64,000 nucleotides of DNA from Paenarthrobacter sp. PH39-S1 (GTDB lineage: Bacteria; Actinomycetota; Actinomycetes; Actinomycetales; Micrococcaceae): the NCBI RefSeq assembly GCF_030063245.1, contig NZ_JASISR010000014.1:59394-123393 (forward strand), given 5' to 3'. This document shows, one piece after another, positions 8,734-16,688 of this stretch. Position numbers and translations under genes: made by a program. Below the pieces are notes generated by a model. It did not search any database. It was not told where the DNA came from and worked only from the letters and a program-made list of their open reading frames with translations. Every line of letters starts with the position of its first letter. Position 1 is the first letter of the stretch.

Positions 8734-9899
8734 GCGTCAATAGCACTTCCATGACCGACGACGACGGCGGCAGCAGCGGCGCCCACCCATCCCGTCGGCC
8801 GCGCGTCGTCGTCCTCTTCGGCGGACGCTCCAGCGAGCATGCCGTCAGCTGCGTCACCGCCGCCGGCGTGCTGGGCGCGATCGACCGGGACAAATACGAC
8901 GTCGTCCCGATTGGCATCACTAAAACCGGCCAGTGGGTGCTCGCCTCAGGCGACCCCTCGCAGTGGTCACTGAGCTCTGCGCAGCTGCCCGAAGTGCCGC
9001 CGTCGGACACGACGGTCTCGCTCACCGGGACCGGCGGATCGCCGCAGCTGATCGTGACCGCACCGAACCATGTGCCGGTGGAACTGGGCGACGTGGACGT
9101 GGTGTTCCCGGTGCTGCACGGGCCCTTCGGCGAGGACGGCACCATCCAGGGGCTGCTGGAACTTTCCGACACCCGGTACGTGGGCGCCGGTGTGCTGGCC
9201 TCTGCCGTCGGGATGGATAAGCACTTTATGAAGGTTGTATTTGCCGCGGCCGGGCTGGACGTTGGTCCCTATGTGGCCGTCACCGACCGGCAGTGGACCA
9301 ACGACCCGCAGACCGTGCGGGACAGCGTCGCGGCGCTGGGCTTCCCCGTCTTCGTGAAGCCGGCGCGGGCCGGGTCCTCGATGGGGATCTCCAAGGTGGA
9401 GACCCTTGCCGAGCTGCCCGCGGCGATCGAGGAGGCGCGCCGGCATGACCTGAAGCTGGTGATCGAGGCCGGGATCGTGGGCCGCGAGATCGAGTGTGCC
9501 GTGCTGGAGGGCAGGGGGAGCGGTGCCGCGCGAACGTCCATGCCCGGGGAAATCGTGGTCACGGACTCCCAGCATGCCTTTTACGACTTCACGGCCAAAT
9601 ACGTCCAGGACAACGCCGCGGCGCTGACCTGCCCCGCGGACCTGTCCGACGAGGTCATCACCCGCATCCGTGACCTCGCAGCCGTGGCGTTTGACGCTGT
9701 CGGCGCCGAGGGGTTGTCCCGGGTGGACTTCTTCGTCACGGACGAGGGCGAGATCATCATCAACGAGATCAACACCATGCCCGGGTTCACGCCCAAGTCC
9801 ATGTACCCGCAGATGTGGGCCGCGTCCGGGCTGTCCTACCCGGAGCTGATCGATGAGCTCCTGCAGCTGGGGCTGAACCGCAAGACCGGCCTGCGCTAG
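8730..9899 (+). CDS. ddl: D-alanine--D-alanine ligase
   Basis: Ddl joins two D-alanines with ATP to make the dipeptide for peptidoglycan precursors. The N-terminal domain starts at RVVVLFGGRSSEHAVSCVTA, followed by PVLHGPFGEDGTIQGLLEL, the ATP-grasp lid region FPVFVKPARAGSSMGISKV, and the metal-binding segment IIINEINTMPGFTPKSMYPQ. I chose the GTG at 8730, which overlaps the gpsA stop and has a modest GAAGG upstream. An ATG at 8751 is the alternative and would remove seven residues. The gene is in the conserved position immediately after gpsA. Confidence 0.95.
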   Translation: MSVNSTSMTDDDGGSSGAHPSRRPRVVVLFGGRSSEHAVSCVTAAGVLGAIDRDKYDVVPIGITKTGQWVLASGDPSQWSLSSAQLPEVPPSDTTVSLTGTGGSPQLIVTAPNHVPVELGDVDVVFPVLHGPFGEDGTIQGLLELSDTRYVGAGVLASAVGMDKHFMKVVFAAAGLDVGPYVAVTDRQWTNDPQTVRDSVAALGFPVFVKPARAGSSMGISKVETLAELPAAIEEARRHDLKLVIEAGIVGREIECAVLEGRGSGAARTSMPGEIVVTDSQHAFYDFTAKYVQDNAAALTCPADLSDEVITRIRDLAAVAFDAVGAEGLSRVDFFVTDEGEIIINEINTMPGFTPKSMYPQMWAASGLSYPELIDELLQLGLNRKTGLR

Positions 9900-10059
9900 C
9901 GTCTCAAGCCTAATCGGTGGGTCCGCCAAGGCCGCCCGCGGCCGTGTGGAGGCCGGCCACCCCGTACCGGTCGGATCCGGGTTATGCGGGCTGCTGCTGC
10001 GCGCCGGCTCCCCGCCCGACCTGACGACCGCCGGAGCGTTACGACCGCTGGCGCCTCAT

Positions 10060-10115
10060 CTGAGTCGCACTTATGGCACTCAAAACGCGTTTTGAGTGCC
10101 ATATCTGCTACTCAG
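10060..10115. repeat. 56-nt near-perfect palindrome between convergent genes
   Basis: Positions 10072-10103 form a perfect 32-nt palindrome centred on ACGCGT. The same symmetry axis continues outward: CTGAGT at 10060-10065 pairs with ACTCAG at 10110-10115, and three of the six intervening base pairs also match. Each 28-nt arm therefore matches at 25 positions. It lies between the convergent ddl and GH79-like genes. It may end transcription from both sides, but there is no T-tract, so a repeated extragenic element or protein-binding site is equally possible. Confidence 0.85.
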
Positions 10116-10155
10116 TTGGGGGAGGCGGTGCGGGAGGGGAGGGAGGGAGGGCGGC

Positions 10156-11946
10156 TCAGAAGGTGAAGGTGAACACGGTGGCGGTTCCGGATGTTACCGG
10201 GAGAGTCACGGATTTGTCGCCCGCGGTGAAACCCGGGATCCGGCCCTGCGTGTCCTTCGGCACGCCCGCGGATTCCAGCCCGTCAATCCGAGTCTGGGCT
10301 TCCGCGTCGAAACTCGGACCCGTCATCTGGCTCATGGTGGCGGTCGCGGCCTGTGCGGGCAGCTGTATGCTCACCGGTGCCTGCGCGTCTTTAGCGGGAT
10401 CGTTCTGATTGACGACGACGACACTCATGCTGCCGTCGTCGTGCTTGACGGAGTAGCCGTAGACGTTCTCATTCCCGGACGTATCGACCTTCTGGAATGC
10501 GCCCGCGCCGATGCTGTTGGCGAGCATCATGCCGTAGTAGGCCGGCTGCATGGTGATGATTCCATTGGGCTTTTTGTAGGGCCCGCTGTCGCAGATGGGG
10601 GAGAGCGGCGGCCCACCCTTGCAGGCGTCAAGTCCGCTGTGCATGTCCACCTGGGAGACGCCGATCTGAGCGGCCCCAACGGCGTAATTGAACGTCCATA
10701 GGGCGGAGACATGTTTCTTGGTGGTCTCGTTCCCGCCGTCGCAGGAAGAAACGCCGGTCTCCGTCAGCCACGCCGGAACATTGGCTTTCTTAGCCAGGTC
10801 CACCACCACAGCCTGGAAATCGAGGCTCTGCTGGGCACGCTGGCGGGACATTGCCGTGGCGATAGTCGGCGAGTCCGATTGGCCGGTAGTCTTGCAGGCT
10901 GACATTGGGTAGTTGTGATAGCTCAAGGCTGCCAAGTTTGGCACCTTGGCCGCCACGAACTGCTTCCACCACTCTTCCGAATAAACGTCCGGACCAATGA
11001 TTTTCAGGTCCGGCACGGCTGCGGTCACGGCCGATACGTAGGCCATAAGTTCCTTCTGATATTCGGGGAAGCCGTAGTCGCTGCCCCGAATGGTCATGTA
11101 GTCCCGGCCCTCGCCGTAGTAGCCATTCGGCTCATTGCCCATGGTCATACCCTGCAGCCGGTCACCGAGAATCTTCTTGGCGTTCAGTGCCAGGTCGGCC
11201 GCCCTGGCGGGATCGAAGTGCCCAAGGTCCGCCGTCAACACGACGGTCGCGTTGGAAGCATCGGCCACCTTCTTGATCCGCTGCAGGTCGGCCGGCGTGA
11301 CCTTCAGGATCGGCCGGGTATCCCCCGAGAATGCGGGGACAAGCTTCCAGTTCGGAATCGGTTCATCAGTGGAGGTCCAGAAGAAGCGCCGGTCCACGGA
11401 CTGGCCACCGAAGCGGATCACGGGCTTGTTCATATGTGCCAGCACGGCGGTGAGGTTGGAATTGGCCGGGTCGAACCGGGGATCGGTCATCACATCGGTT
11501 TCGAAGGACAGACCCATCAGGCCGTCCGGCATCGCGGTTCCCAGGGCCTGGTCCGTCACCGAGACCGTCGTGGACGCGATCGGGTTTACGGCGCCTGCTG
11601 CCGCGCCGGCCTGCACATATTCGGGGCGGTCGAAGGGCGCGAACGTCTTGGCCGCGGTGGCCGGGGCCGACGCGGAGGCAGACGTGGTGACGGCGGACGA
11701 CGACGCCGGGGCGGACGTCCCAGCGGCCTGAGGCGAATTGCCGCCAAGGGTCAGCGAGGCAGCAACGACGACGGCGACAACGGCTGCGGCGGCGCCGCCG
11801 CCAATGATCAGCCCCTTTTTGCGGGTCACCCGGCCCCTGCTGGGCCCGACACCGCTCCGGGACTGGCCCGCGCCGCCGTCGGGCCCCAGGCTCCGTCCCC
11901 CGTTGCCATCGGGATCAGGGCCGGGCGCATCAGAACTGTTCGTCAT
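10156..11946 (-). CDS. Membrane-anchored GH79-like glycoside hydrolase
   Basis: The 596-residue protein has a short cytoplasmic Arg/Lys patch (TRKKGLII), one transmembrane segment at about residues 46-67, a Ser/Ala/Thr-rich linker and a large extracellular catalytic region. The pattern resembles GH79 (heparanase/beta-glucuronidase-like) enzymes: VIRFGGQSVDRRFFW, the proposed acid/base Glu in MTMGNEPNGYYGEGRDY near residue 272, YHNYP, and the proposed nucleophile Glu in WLTETGVSSCDGG near residue 397. A C-terminal beta domain follows. The start has GGAGACAG directly upstream. It probably cleaves a uronic-acid or related glycan outside the cell; the substrate is unknown. It separates ddl from DUF3515. 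Confidence 0.75.
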   Translation of the reverse strand: MTNSSDAPGPDPDGNGGRSLGPDGGAGQSRSGVGPSRGRVTRKKGLIIGGGAAAAVVAVVVAASLTLGGNSPQAAGTSAPASSSAVTTSASASAPATAAKTFAPFDRPEYVQAGAAAGAVNPIASTTVSVTDQALGTAMPDGLMGLSFETDVMTDPRFDPANSNLTAVLAHMNKPVIRFGGQSVDRRFFWTSTDEPIPNWKLVPAFSGDTRPILKVTPADLQRIKKVADASNATVVLTADLGHFDPARAADLALNAKKILGDRLQGMTMGNEPNGYYGEGRDYMTIRGSDYGFPEYQKELMAYVSAVTAAVPDLKIIGPDVYSEEWWKQFVAAKVPNLAALSYHNYPMSACKTTGQSDSPTIATAMSRQRAQQSLDFQAVVVDLAKKANVPAWLTETGVSSCDGGNETTKKHVSALWTFNYAVGAAQIGVSQVDMHSGLDACKGGPPLSPICDSGPYKKPNGIITMQPAYYGMMLANSIGAGAFQKVDTSGNENVYGYSVKHDDGSMSVVVVNQNDPAKDAQAPVSIQLPAQAATATMSQMTGPSFDAEAQTRIDGLESAGVPKDTQGRIPGFTAGDKSVTLPVTSGTATVFTFTF

Positions 11947-12081
11947 CTGTCTCCAAAGTTGGTTCCGGCTCCGTCACGGCCCGGTCAGGATCACACTCAC
12001 CCAAGGTCGGGACCCGTTGGCACCATGACGCGGGGAGCGGTTCACCTGTGATTCTAGCCGAGGCCGCGGGCACCGCCGAAT

Positions 12082-12597
12082 CTACTTGGTCGGCACCGCG
12101 GTCTCGTCCGCCGCCCCCAGGCAGGCCTTCGTCGAGGGAATTCTCAACACCGCACTGGAGAGCTGTGCCAGCACCGTGCTGGAGGCGATCTTGTCCGGAT
12201 CCAGCACGATCTCCGTGGCAGGGGTGCGGCCGTACGTGGTCAGCGTCCAGGTCGAGGCGTCCTGCCGGATGATCCAGTCCACGCCGTTGACCCCCACACA
12301 GCGGTCCGTGGTCGGCCCCGGAACCGTAACCCCACAGCGCAGAATCACCAGCGAGGGATCACCCCAGGCGGCCGTCGCCTGCGTCGTCGTCGGGCGCAGG
12401 GGTGCGTCGGCCAGCAAGTCCGGCAGCGCCACCATCATGGGCGCGCAGGCCGGGTCCGTTGAGTCCGGGGCCGCGGAAACCTCCACCGCAGGGGTGCAGC
12501 CGGAAAGGACGACGGCGGCTCCGGCCAGGGCGACCAGCGTCAGCAGGCGGGGGAGAGGGCGAAGTGGACGAGGGGCCGAACGGGCGGACGAAAGCAT
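12082..12597 (-). CDS. DUF3515 family lipoprotein
   Basis: The 171-residue protein starts with a basic, hydrophobic signal (RLLTLVALAGAAVVLSGC) whose VLSGC lipobox predicts lipidation and anchoring outside the membrane. The mature part, with CAPMMVALPDLLADAPLR, WGDPSLVILRCGV and VDWIIRQDASTWTLTTYGR, fits DUF3515, an actinobacterial family of unknown function normally encoded near ddl and thiL. Here it is separated from ddl by the GH79-like gene and from thiL by the surface-polymer island. The ATG at 12597 gives a compact signal peptide, with only a weak ribosome-binding site. Confidence 0.85.
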   Translation of the reverse strand: MLSSARSAPRPLRPLPRLLTLVALAGAAVVLSGCTPAVEVSAAPDSTDPACAPMMVALPDLLADAPLRPTTTQATAAWGDPSLVILRCGVTVPGPTTDRCVGVNGVDWIIRQDASTWTLTTYGRTPATEIVLDPDKIASSTVLAQLSSAVLRIPSTKACLGAADETAVPTK

Positions 12598-12754
12598 GCT
12601 TCAAGGCTACCGTCCGGCGCTTGCACGTCCCGCCCGGTTGCACGCGGCCGGCAGTGGGGTGCTGGAGCCGGCAGTGCAGACCTAGCGAGCGGGCTGAAAC
12701 CCGGCGGCCTGGGTCTGTCCCAGCGAATTTCGGCCCCGAAAAGGGAGGATGCGC

Positions 12755-12776
12755 TTCACATGCTGTAGCATGTGAA
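12755..12776. promoter_or_regulatory. 22-nt dyad upstream of the surface glycan operon
   Basis: Arms of ten perfect base pairs, TTCACATGCT and AGCATGTGAA, flank a 2-nt centre. The site lies in the divergent gap between DUF3515 and the Ser/Thr-repeat protein, 116 bp before the start of the latter. The short centre favours a homodimer-binding operator over a terminator. The cognate protein is unknown. Confidence 0.6.
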
Positions 12777-12891
12777 AGTTGTAATAGAAGGCCTGAAGAT
12801 CCCAGCGTATAGCGGCTCTGGGCAAGCGGAACGGACGTTCACAGTCCGCCAACACGATCGAAGCGTCTATTCACTCATCAGAGGGGGATCG

Positions 12892-13593
12892 TTGGGGAGT
12901 ATCTCAGGTAGCGGGACACGTGGTTTAAAGGCAGCTCTTGGTGCCCTTCTCGTTGTCGTGCTGATGATGTTCGTCAGCTCCCCGGCAATGGCCACCGATG
13001 GCGGCGGAACCGATACGAGTACGTCCACGGCCACTGACACGAGTACGTCCACGGCCACTGACACGAGTACGTCCACGGCCACTGACTCCAGTACTTCCAC
13101 GGCCACTGACTCCAGTACTTCCACGGCTACGGCCACCACCGACCCCAGTACGTCGACGGCCACGGGCGCCGACCCAAGCACGCTTCCCGGTCCTGTCACT
13201 GATCTGCCCCCAGACCCGGTGCAGCAGCCGGCGGTGATTCCCAGTGACAACCTGCCAGTTCCGGCTGACCAGTACACCGTACCCGGGGACGTCACCGCTG
13301 ATCCGCCAACAGCAACAGCGGAAGCAACAGCGTCCGATTCGGCAACCGCCATCCCCACCGCCAGTCCCACGGCCACACCCAAGCCGAAGGCGTCAGCTAA
13401 ACCGAAAGTCGCGGTGGGTGCGGGCGGCAAGTCCGGCGGCACTCCCAAAATCGACGCAAGCCTGGCATCCAACGCGGGCAGCCCGCTGCTGCTGCAGCTG
13501 CTGGCCGTTGCCGTCCTGCTTGGACTCGGTTTCCTCTACTTCAGGTTGCTGCGCGGCAACGGCCGCCGCGGCCCGCCTGTGCCTGGAAAGTAG
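12892..13593 (+). CDS. Ser/Thr-repeat surface protein, signal peptide and C-terminal membrane anchor
   Basis: I place the start at TTG 12892 because GAGGGGGA lies just upstream and the following residues form a signal peptide (LKAALGALLVVVLMMFVSS, then PAMA before TDGGG). The frame is open 40 codons upstream, but those residues look non-native. The mature protein has five copies of an octapeptide TDTSTSTA or TDSSTSTA, a Pro/Thr/Ala-rich stretch, and a C-terminal hydrophobic segment (LLLQLLAVAVLLGLGFLYF) followed by a basic tail. It is therefore a single-pass membrane protein with a mucin-like ectodomain of about 190 residues. No enzyme domain is visible. It precedes the GT4 and exporter genes by 6 bp and may be their first operon member. 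Confidence 0.7.
   Translation: MGSISGSGTRGLKAALGALLVVVLMMFVSSPAMATDGGGTDTSTSTATDTSTSTATDTSTSTATDSSTSTATDSSTSTATATTDPSTSTATGADPSTLPGPVTDLPPDPVQQPAVIPSDNLPVPADQYTVPGDVTADPPTATAEATASDSATAIPTASPTATPKPKASAKPKVAVGAGGKSGGTPKIDASLASNAGSPLLLQLLAVAVLLGLGFLYFRLLRGNGRRGPPVPGK
13012..13131 (+). repeat. Five tandem 24-bp repeats encoding Ser/Thr octapeptides
   Basis: In-frame units lie at 13012-13035, 13036-13059, 13060-13083, 13084-13107 and 13108-13131. Copies 1-3 use ACGAGTACGTCC and copies 4-5 use TCCAGTACTTCC in the middle. The two sub-types suggest stepwise expansion, and copy number could vary between strains. Confidence 0.9.
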
Positions 13594-13599
13594 GGCGCT

Positions 13600-14853
13600 G
13601 TGGCCAACGACAAGCAGTCAAGCAGCGAGTTGCCGGAAAAAGAACCGCTGAAGGTTCTGCTGCTGGCTCATTCGTATTGGCCCGAGCACAGCCCTCCGCA
13701 GCGCCGCTGGAGCGCTTTTATCCGTGATTTCCGGCATGCCGGCTGGCAGGTGGACGTCGTCGCCCCGGTGGCCCATTTTCCCGTAGGCCGCCGCGAGCTG
13801 CCCCGTGAGGAAGCCGGCGTTCCCTTCCGCACCCAGCGCGGGCGCTTTGGCGAACGCATTATGCGCGTCCCTTTCATACCGCACGGCAATTCCCAGCTGG
13901 GCCGCCTGGTCGACCAGTGTTTCTCCGCCGTCATGTCCATCCCCGGCAGTCTGCTGCGCCGCCGGCCCGATGTGATTGTCGCTACCGCCCCCAGCCTTCC
14001 CATTCTGGCCGCCGGCTTCATTGTCTCCCGCATCCGCAGGGTCCCGCTGGTCGTGGAAATGCGTGATGCCTGGCCGGACCTGGCCCGCGACGCCCGCTTG
14101 GTCCAGGGCAGCGTCAAATCCGTGGTGGAGCACGTGGTGGAGTTCATCCAGAACCGCGCGGAACTGGTGGTCACCGTCACCGAAGGGTTCGCCGACACCC
14201 TTCGGGCACGCGGTGTGCGGAACGTATCCACCGTCAGCAATGGCCTGGACGTCGACACGATTCCGGTGCTGCCGGCGCCGGACATGGACAAGGAAGTCTT
14301 CACCGCCCTGTACCTGGGCAATCACGGTGCGAGCCAGCGGCTGGACGTCATCATCCGGGCCAGTGCGCTGGTGGGCAGCTCCATGCGGCTGACCCTGGTG
14401 GGGCACGGTACACAGCGCAAAGACCTGGTCAGGCTGGCGCGCGAACTCGATGCCCCGGTGACGTTCCTTCCCTCCCTGCACGGGCCGGAAGTGCTGGAAC
14501 AATACGCCAAAGCGGATACCTGCATCGTTTCCCTTCGGGATGACTGGAAGTCCTTCAAAACCACCGTGCCGTCCAAGACCTATGAGGTGTTGGCCATCGG
14601 CCGGCATGTCACCGCGGTGGTCCTCGGTGAGGCCGAGCGCATTGTCCGCGATGCCGGCGCGGGGGATGTGGTCAAGGCCCATCCCGAAGCCATCGCCGCG
14701 CTGTGGCGCGGACTCGCTGCGGACCGCGGCAGGCTGATCCGCAGCGAGGACAGCCGCCAGTGGGTCAAGGAAAATGCCGATTACAGTCAGCTGTCCGCGC
14801 GCTACATGAATGTCATTTCCGAGTTGGCCGGCAGACCTCCGGGCGTGCTTTGA
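13600..14853 (+). CDS. GT4 family glycosyltransferase, WbuB-like
   Basis: The 417-residue protein has the GT-B arrangement of family GT4. The N-terminal acceptor half begins KVLLLAHSYWPEHSPPQRRWSAF, continues through PDVIVATAPSLPILAAGF and VVEMRDAWPDL, and contains VTVTEGFADTLRARGV and VSNGLDVDTIP. The donor half has ALYLGNHGASQRLDVII and VPSKTYEVLAIG in place of the classical E-x7-E region. This layout resembles WbuB-type transferases that use nucleotide sugars in surface glycan assembly. GTG 13600 follows the repeat protein after 6 bp. The stop overlaps the next gene's start by four bases, so the genes form one transcription unit. Sugar specificity is not readable. Confidence 0.85.
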   Translation: MANDKQSSSELPEKEPLKVLLLAHSYWPEHSPPQRRWSAFIRDFRHAGWQVDVVAPVAHFPVGRRELPREEAGVPFRTQRGRFGERIMRVPFIPHGNSQLGRLVDQCFSAVMSIPGSLLRRRPDVIVATAPSLPILAAGFIVSRIRRVPLVVEMRDAWPDLARDARLVQGSVKSVVEHVVEFIQNRAELVVTVTEGFADTLRARGVRNVSTVSNGLDVDTIPVLPAPDMDKEVFTALYLGNHGASQRLDVIIRASALVGSSMRLTLVGHGTQRKDLVRLARELDAPVTFLPSLHGPEVLEQYAKADTCIVSLRDDWKSFKTTVPSKTYEVLAIGRHVTAVVLGEAERIVRDAGAGDVVKAHPEAIAALWRGLAADRGRLIRSEDSRQWVKENADYSQLSARYMNVISELAGRPPGVL

Positions 14854-16688
14854 CACAGCTGCTCCGTAACGCCGGTCTGGCGGCCCGCACCGCGTCGGAA
14901 CACCTGACGGATGATCCCTTGTTGCTGTGCCTGCAGATCCTGCGCCGGCTGCCCGCCCGGCTGGTTCGCCGTCCCGCCCTGTTCGTGAGCCGCGTCGCAC
15001 CTAAAAATTCCAGCCTCGCGGCTGTGCTGTTGGCCTGCATTGCCGCCGGCGACAAGGCCGGGCTCGAGCGCCGCCTGGCCGCCGCCGCCGAACATGGTCT
15101 GGCAGGACAGCAGGCACGCCGCGCCGCGGACGTTGCCCTCGCAGCTGATCTCCCGCAGTGGGCAGACAAGCTGCTGGACACAGTGGCTCCCGGCACTGCA
15201 AGGCTGGCGGGCACGGTGGCACGACGGCGTTGGTACGGTGGCGCGATGAGCGAGGCTGTCGCCGTGCTGGACGGCCAAACGGGCCCGCTGGCACGGCAGC
15301 ATGCACGGCTAGCCGCCGAGTTGTCCGTCTTCAACGGTGCCGCGACGGCGAAACCCCCCGCGCCGAAGCTTCCAGTGCCGGAGCCCCCCGCGCCGACGCG
15401 TTCAAGCCGGAAACTCCCGGCGGGGACGCAGACGCAGACGCCGACGGCGGCCCCTGCAGCGCGGGAGAGCCGCCGCGTCCTGCACCTGCTCACCAACTCG
15501 CTCCCGCACACGGCCAGCGGCTACGCCCAGCGCACCCACTCCATCCTCAGCGCCCAGCAGGCAGCCGGCTGGGAGGTCCGCGCCGTGACGCGCCTTGGCT
15601 ACCCCGTCCAGGTCGGCAAAATCCTGGCCCGGGAAACCGACGTGGTGGACGGCGTGCCGTATCAGCGGCTGCTCCCGGCCCGGCTGGCCTCCGGCATGGA
15701 TTCCCGCCTGCAGCAGCAGGCCGAGGAGCTGCTGCGGATCGGCCGCGCCTTCCGCCCCAACGTGCTGCACACCACCACGCACTTCGTGAACGGACTAGTG
15801 GCCCGTGAGGTGGCGGCAGCTTTGGACATTCCGTGGGTCTACGAGGTACGCGGTCAGCTCGCGGACAGCTGGGCCGCCCGGCGTGGTCCGGAGGCCCGGG
15901 AGAGCGAACGCTACCGGCTCTTCCAGGAACGCGAGGTGGACGTGATGCGCAGCGCGGATCTGGTGGTGACGCTGGGGGAGACCATGAAACGGGGCATCAT
16001 GGCCGCCGGCGTTCCGGAGCAGCGGATCATGATCTGCCCCAACGCAGTGGGTGGGGATTTCCTCAAAGAGCCCGGCAGCCCGCAGGCCGCCCGACGCGCC
16101 CTGGGGCTCCCGGAAACGGGCCAGTACGTCGGTACGGTCAGCAGCCTGGTTGCCTATGAGGGGCTCGACGATCTCGTGGCGGCCTTCGCGTTATTGGCCC
16201 CGCACCACCCCGATCTGCGCCTGCTCATGGTGGGCGACGGTGTGGAATCCGCTGCTCTCCAGAAGCAGGTGCGCAGCCTGGGTCTCACGGGACGGGTAAT
16301 TTTTACCGGTAGAGTAGCCAGGGAGCAGACCCCGCTGTACCACCAAGCTCTGGACATTTTCGTGGTGCCGCGCAAAAATCTGGAAGTAACCCGTACGGTG
16401 ACGCCGCTGAAGCCCGTTGAAGCGCTGGCCAGCGGCCGTCCCGTGGTGGCCAGCGATCTGCCGGCGCTGCGGGAAATAGTGCACGACGGCGTCAATGGCC
16501 GGTTGTGCCCGGCCGAGGATCCCGGGGCGCTGGCGGAGGCGCTGGGGACGCTGCTGGCCGAGGACGCCGTACGCTTGGAACTCGGGGTGCGCGGCCGTGA
16601 CAAGGTGCTGCGGACCCGCACATGGTCGGCAAACGCCGCCTTGTATGACGACGCATATCAGGATTTCAGCTTAGGGAGGGCCAGCTAG
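14850..16688 (+). CDS. Two-part GT4 glycosyltransferase with helical N-terminal region
   Basis: From TTG 14850, overlapping the previous stop as TTGA, the gene encodes 612 residues. The first 150-160 residues are Ala/Leu/Arg-rich and probably helical, without a recognised domain. A Pro/Thr-rich linker follows at about 165-205. The rest is a GT4 glycosyltransferase: RRVLHLLTNSLPHTASGYAQRTHSIL, PWVYEVRGQLADSW, VPRKNLEVTRTVTPLKPVEA and ALASGRPVVASDLPALREIV. The frame is open upstream of 14850, but that stretch overlaps the preceding gene completely. It probably adds a sugar to a surface polymer precursor at the cytoplasmic membrane face. The 1-base overlap with the exporter gene supports a shared operon. 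Confidence 0.82.
   Translation: MTQLLRNAGLAARTASEHLTDDPLLLCLQILRRLPARLVRRPALFVSRVAPKNSSLAAVLLACIAAGDKAGLERRLAAAAEHGLAGQQARRAADVALAADLPQWADKLLDTVAPGTARLAGTVARRRWYGGAMSEAVAVLDGQTGPLARQHARLAAELSVFNGAATAKPPAPKLPVPEPPAPTRSSRKLPAGTQTQTPTAAPAARESRRVLHLLTNSLPHTASGYAQRTHSILSAQQAAGWEVRAVTRLGYPVQVGKILARETDVVDGVPYQRLLPARLASGMDSRLQQQAEELLRIGRAFRPNVLHTTTHFVNGLVAREVAAALDIPWVYEVRGQLADSWAARRGPEARESERYRLFQEREVDVMRSADLVVTLGETMKRGIMAAGVPEQRIMICPNAVGGDFLKEPGSPQAARRALGLPETGQYVGTVSSLVAYEGLDDLVAAFALLAPHHPDLRLLMVGDGVESAALQKQVRSLGLTGRVIFTGRVAREQTPLYHQALDIFVVPRKNLEVTRTVTPLKPVEALASGRPVVASDLPALREIVHDGVNGRLCPAEDPGALAEALGTLLAEDAVRLELGVRGRDKVLRTRTWSANAALYDDAYQDFSLGRAS

Noticed and set aside
13012..13131. Possible CRISPR array
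   Set aside because: The 24-bp units are contiguous, without spacers, and encode an in-frame octapeptide repeat.
13618..15000. 460-residue minus-strand frame opposite the first GT4 gene
   Set aside because: Antisense to a clear glycosyltransferase; the translation is His/Gly/Arg-rich and motif-free.
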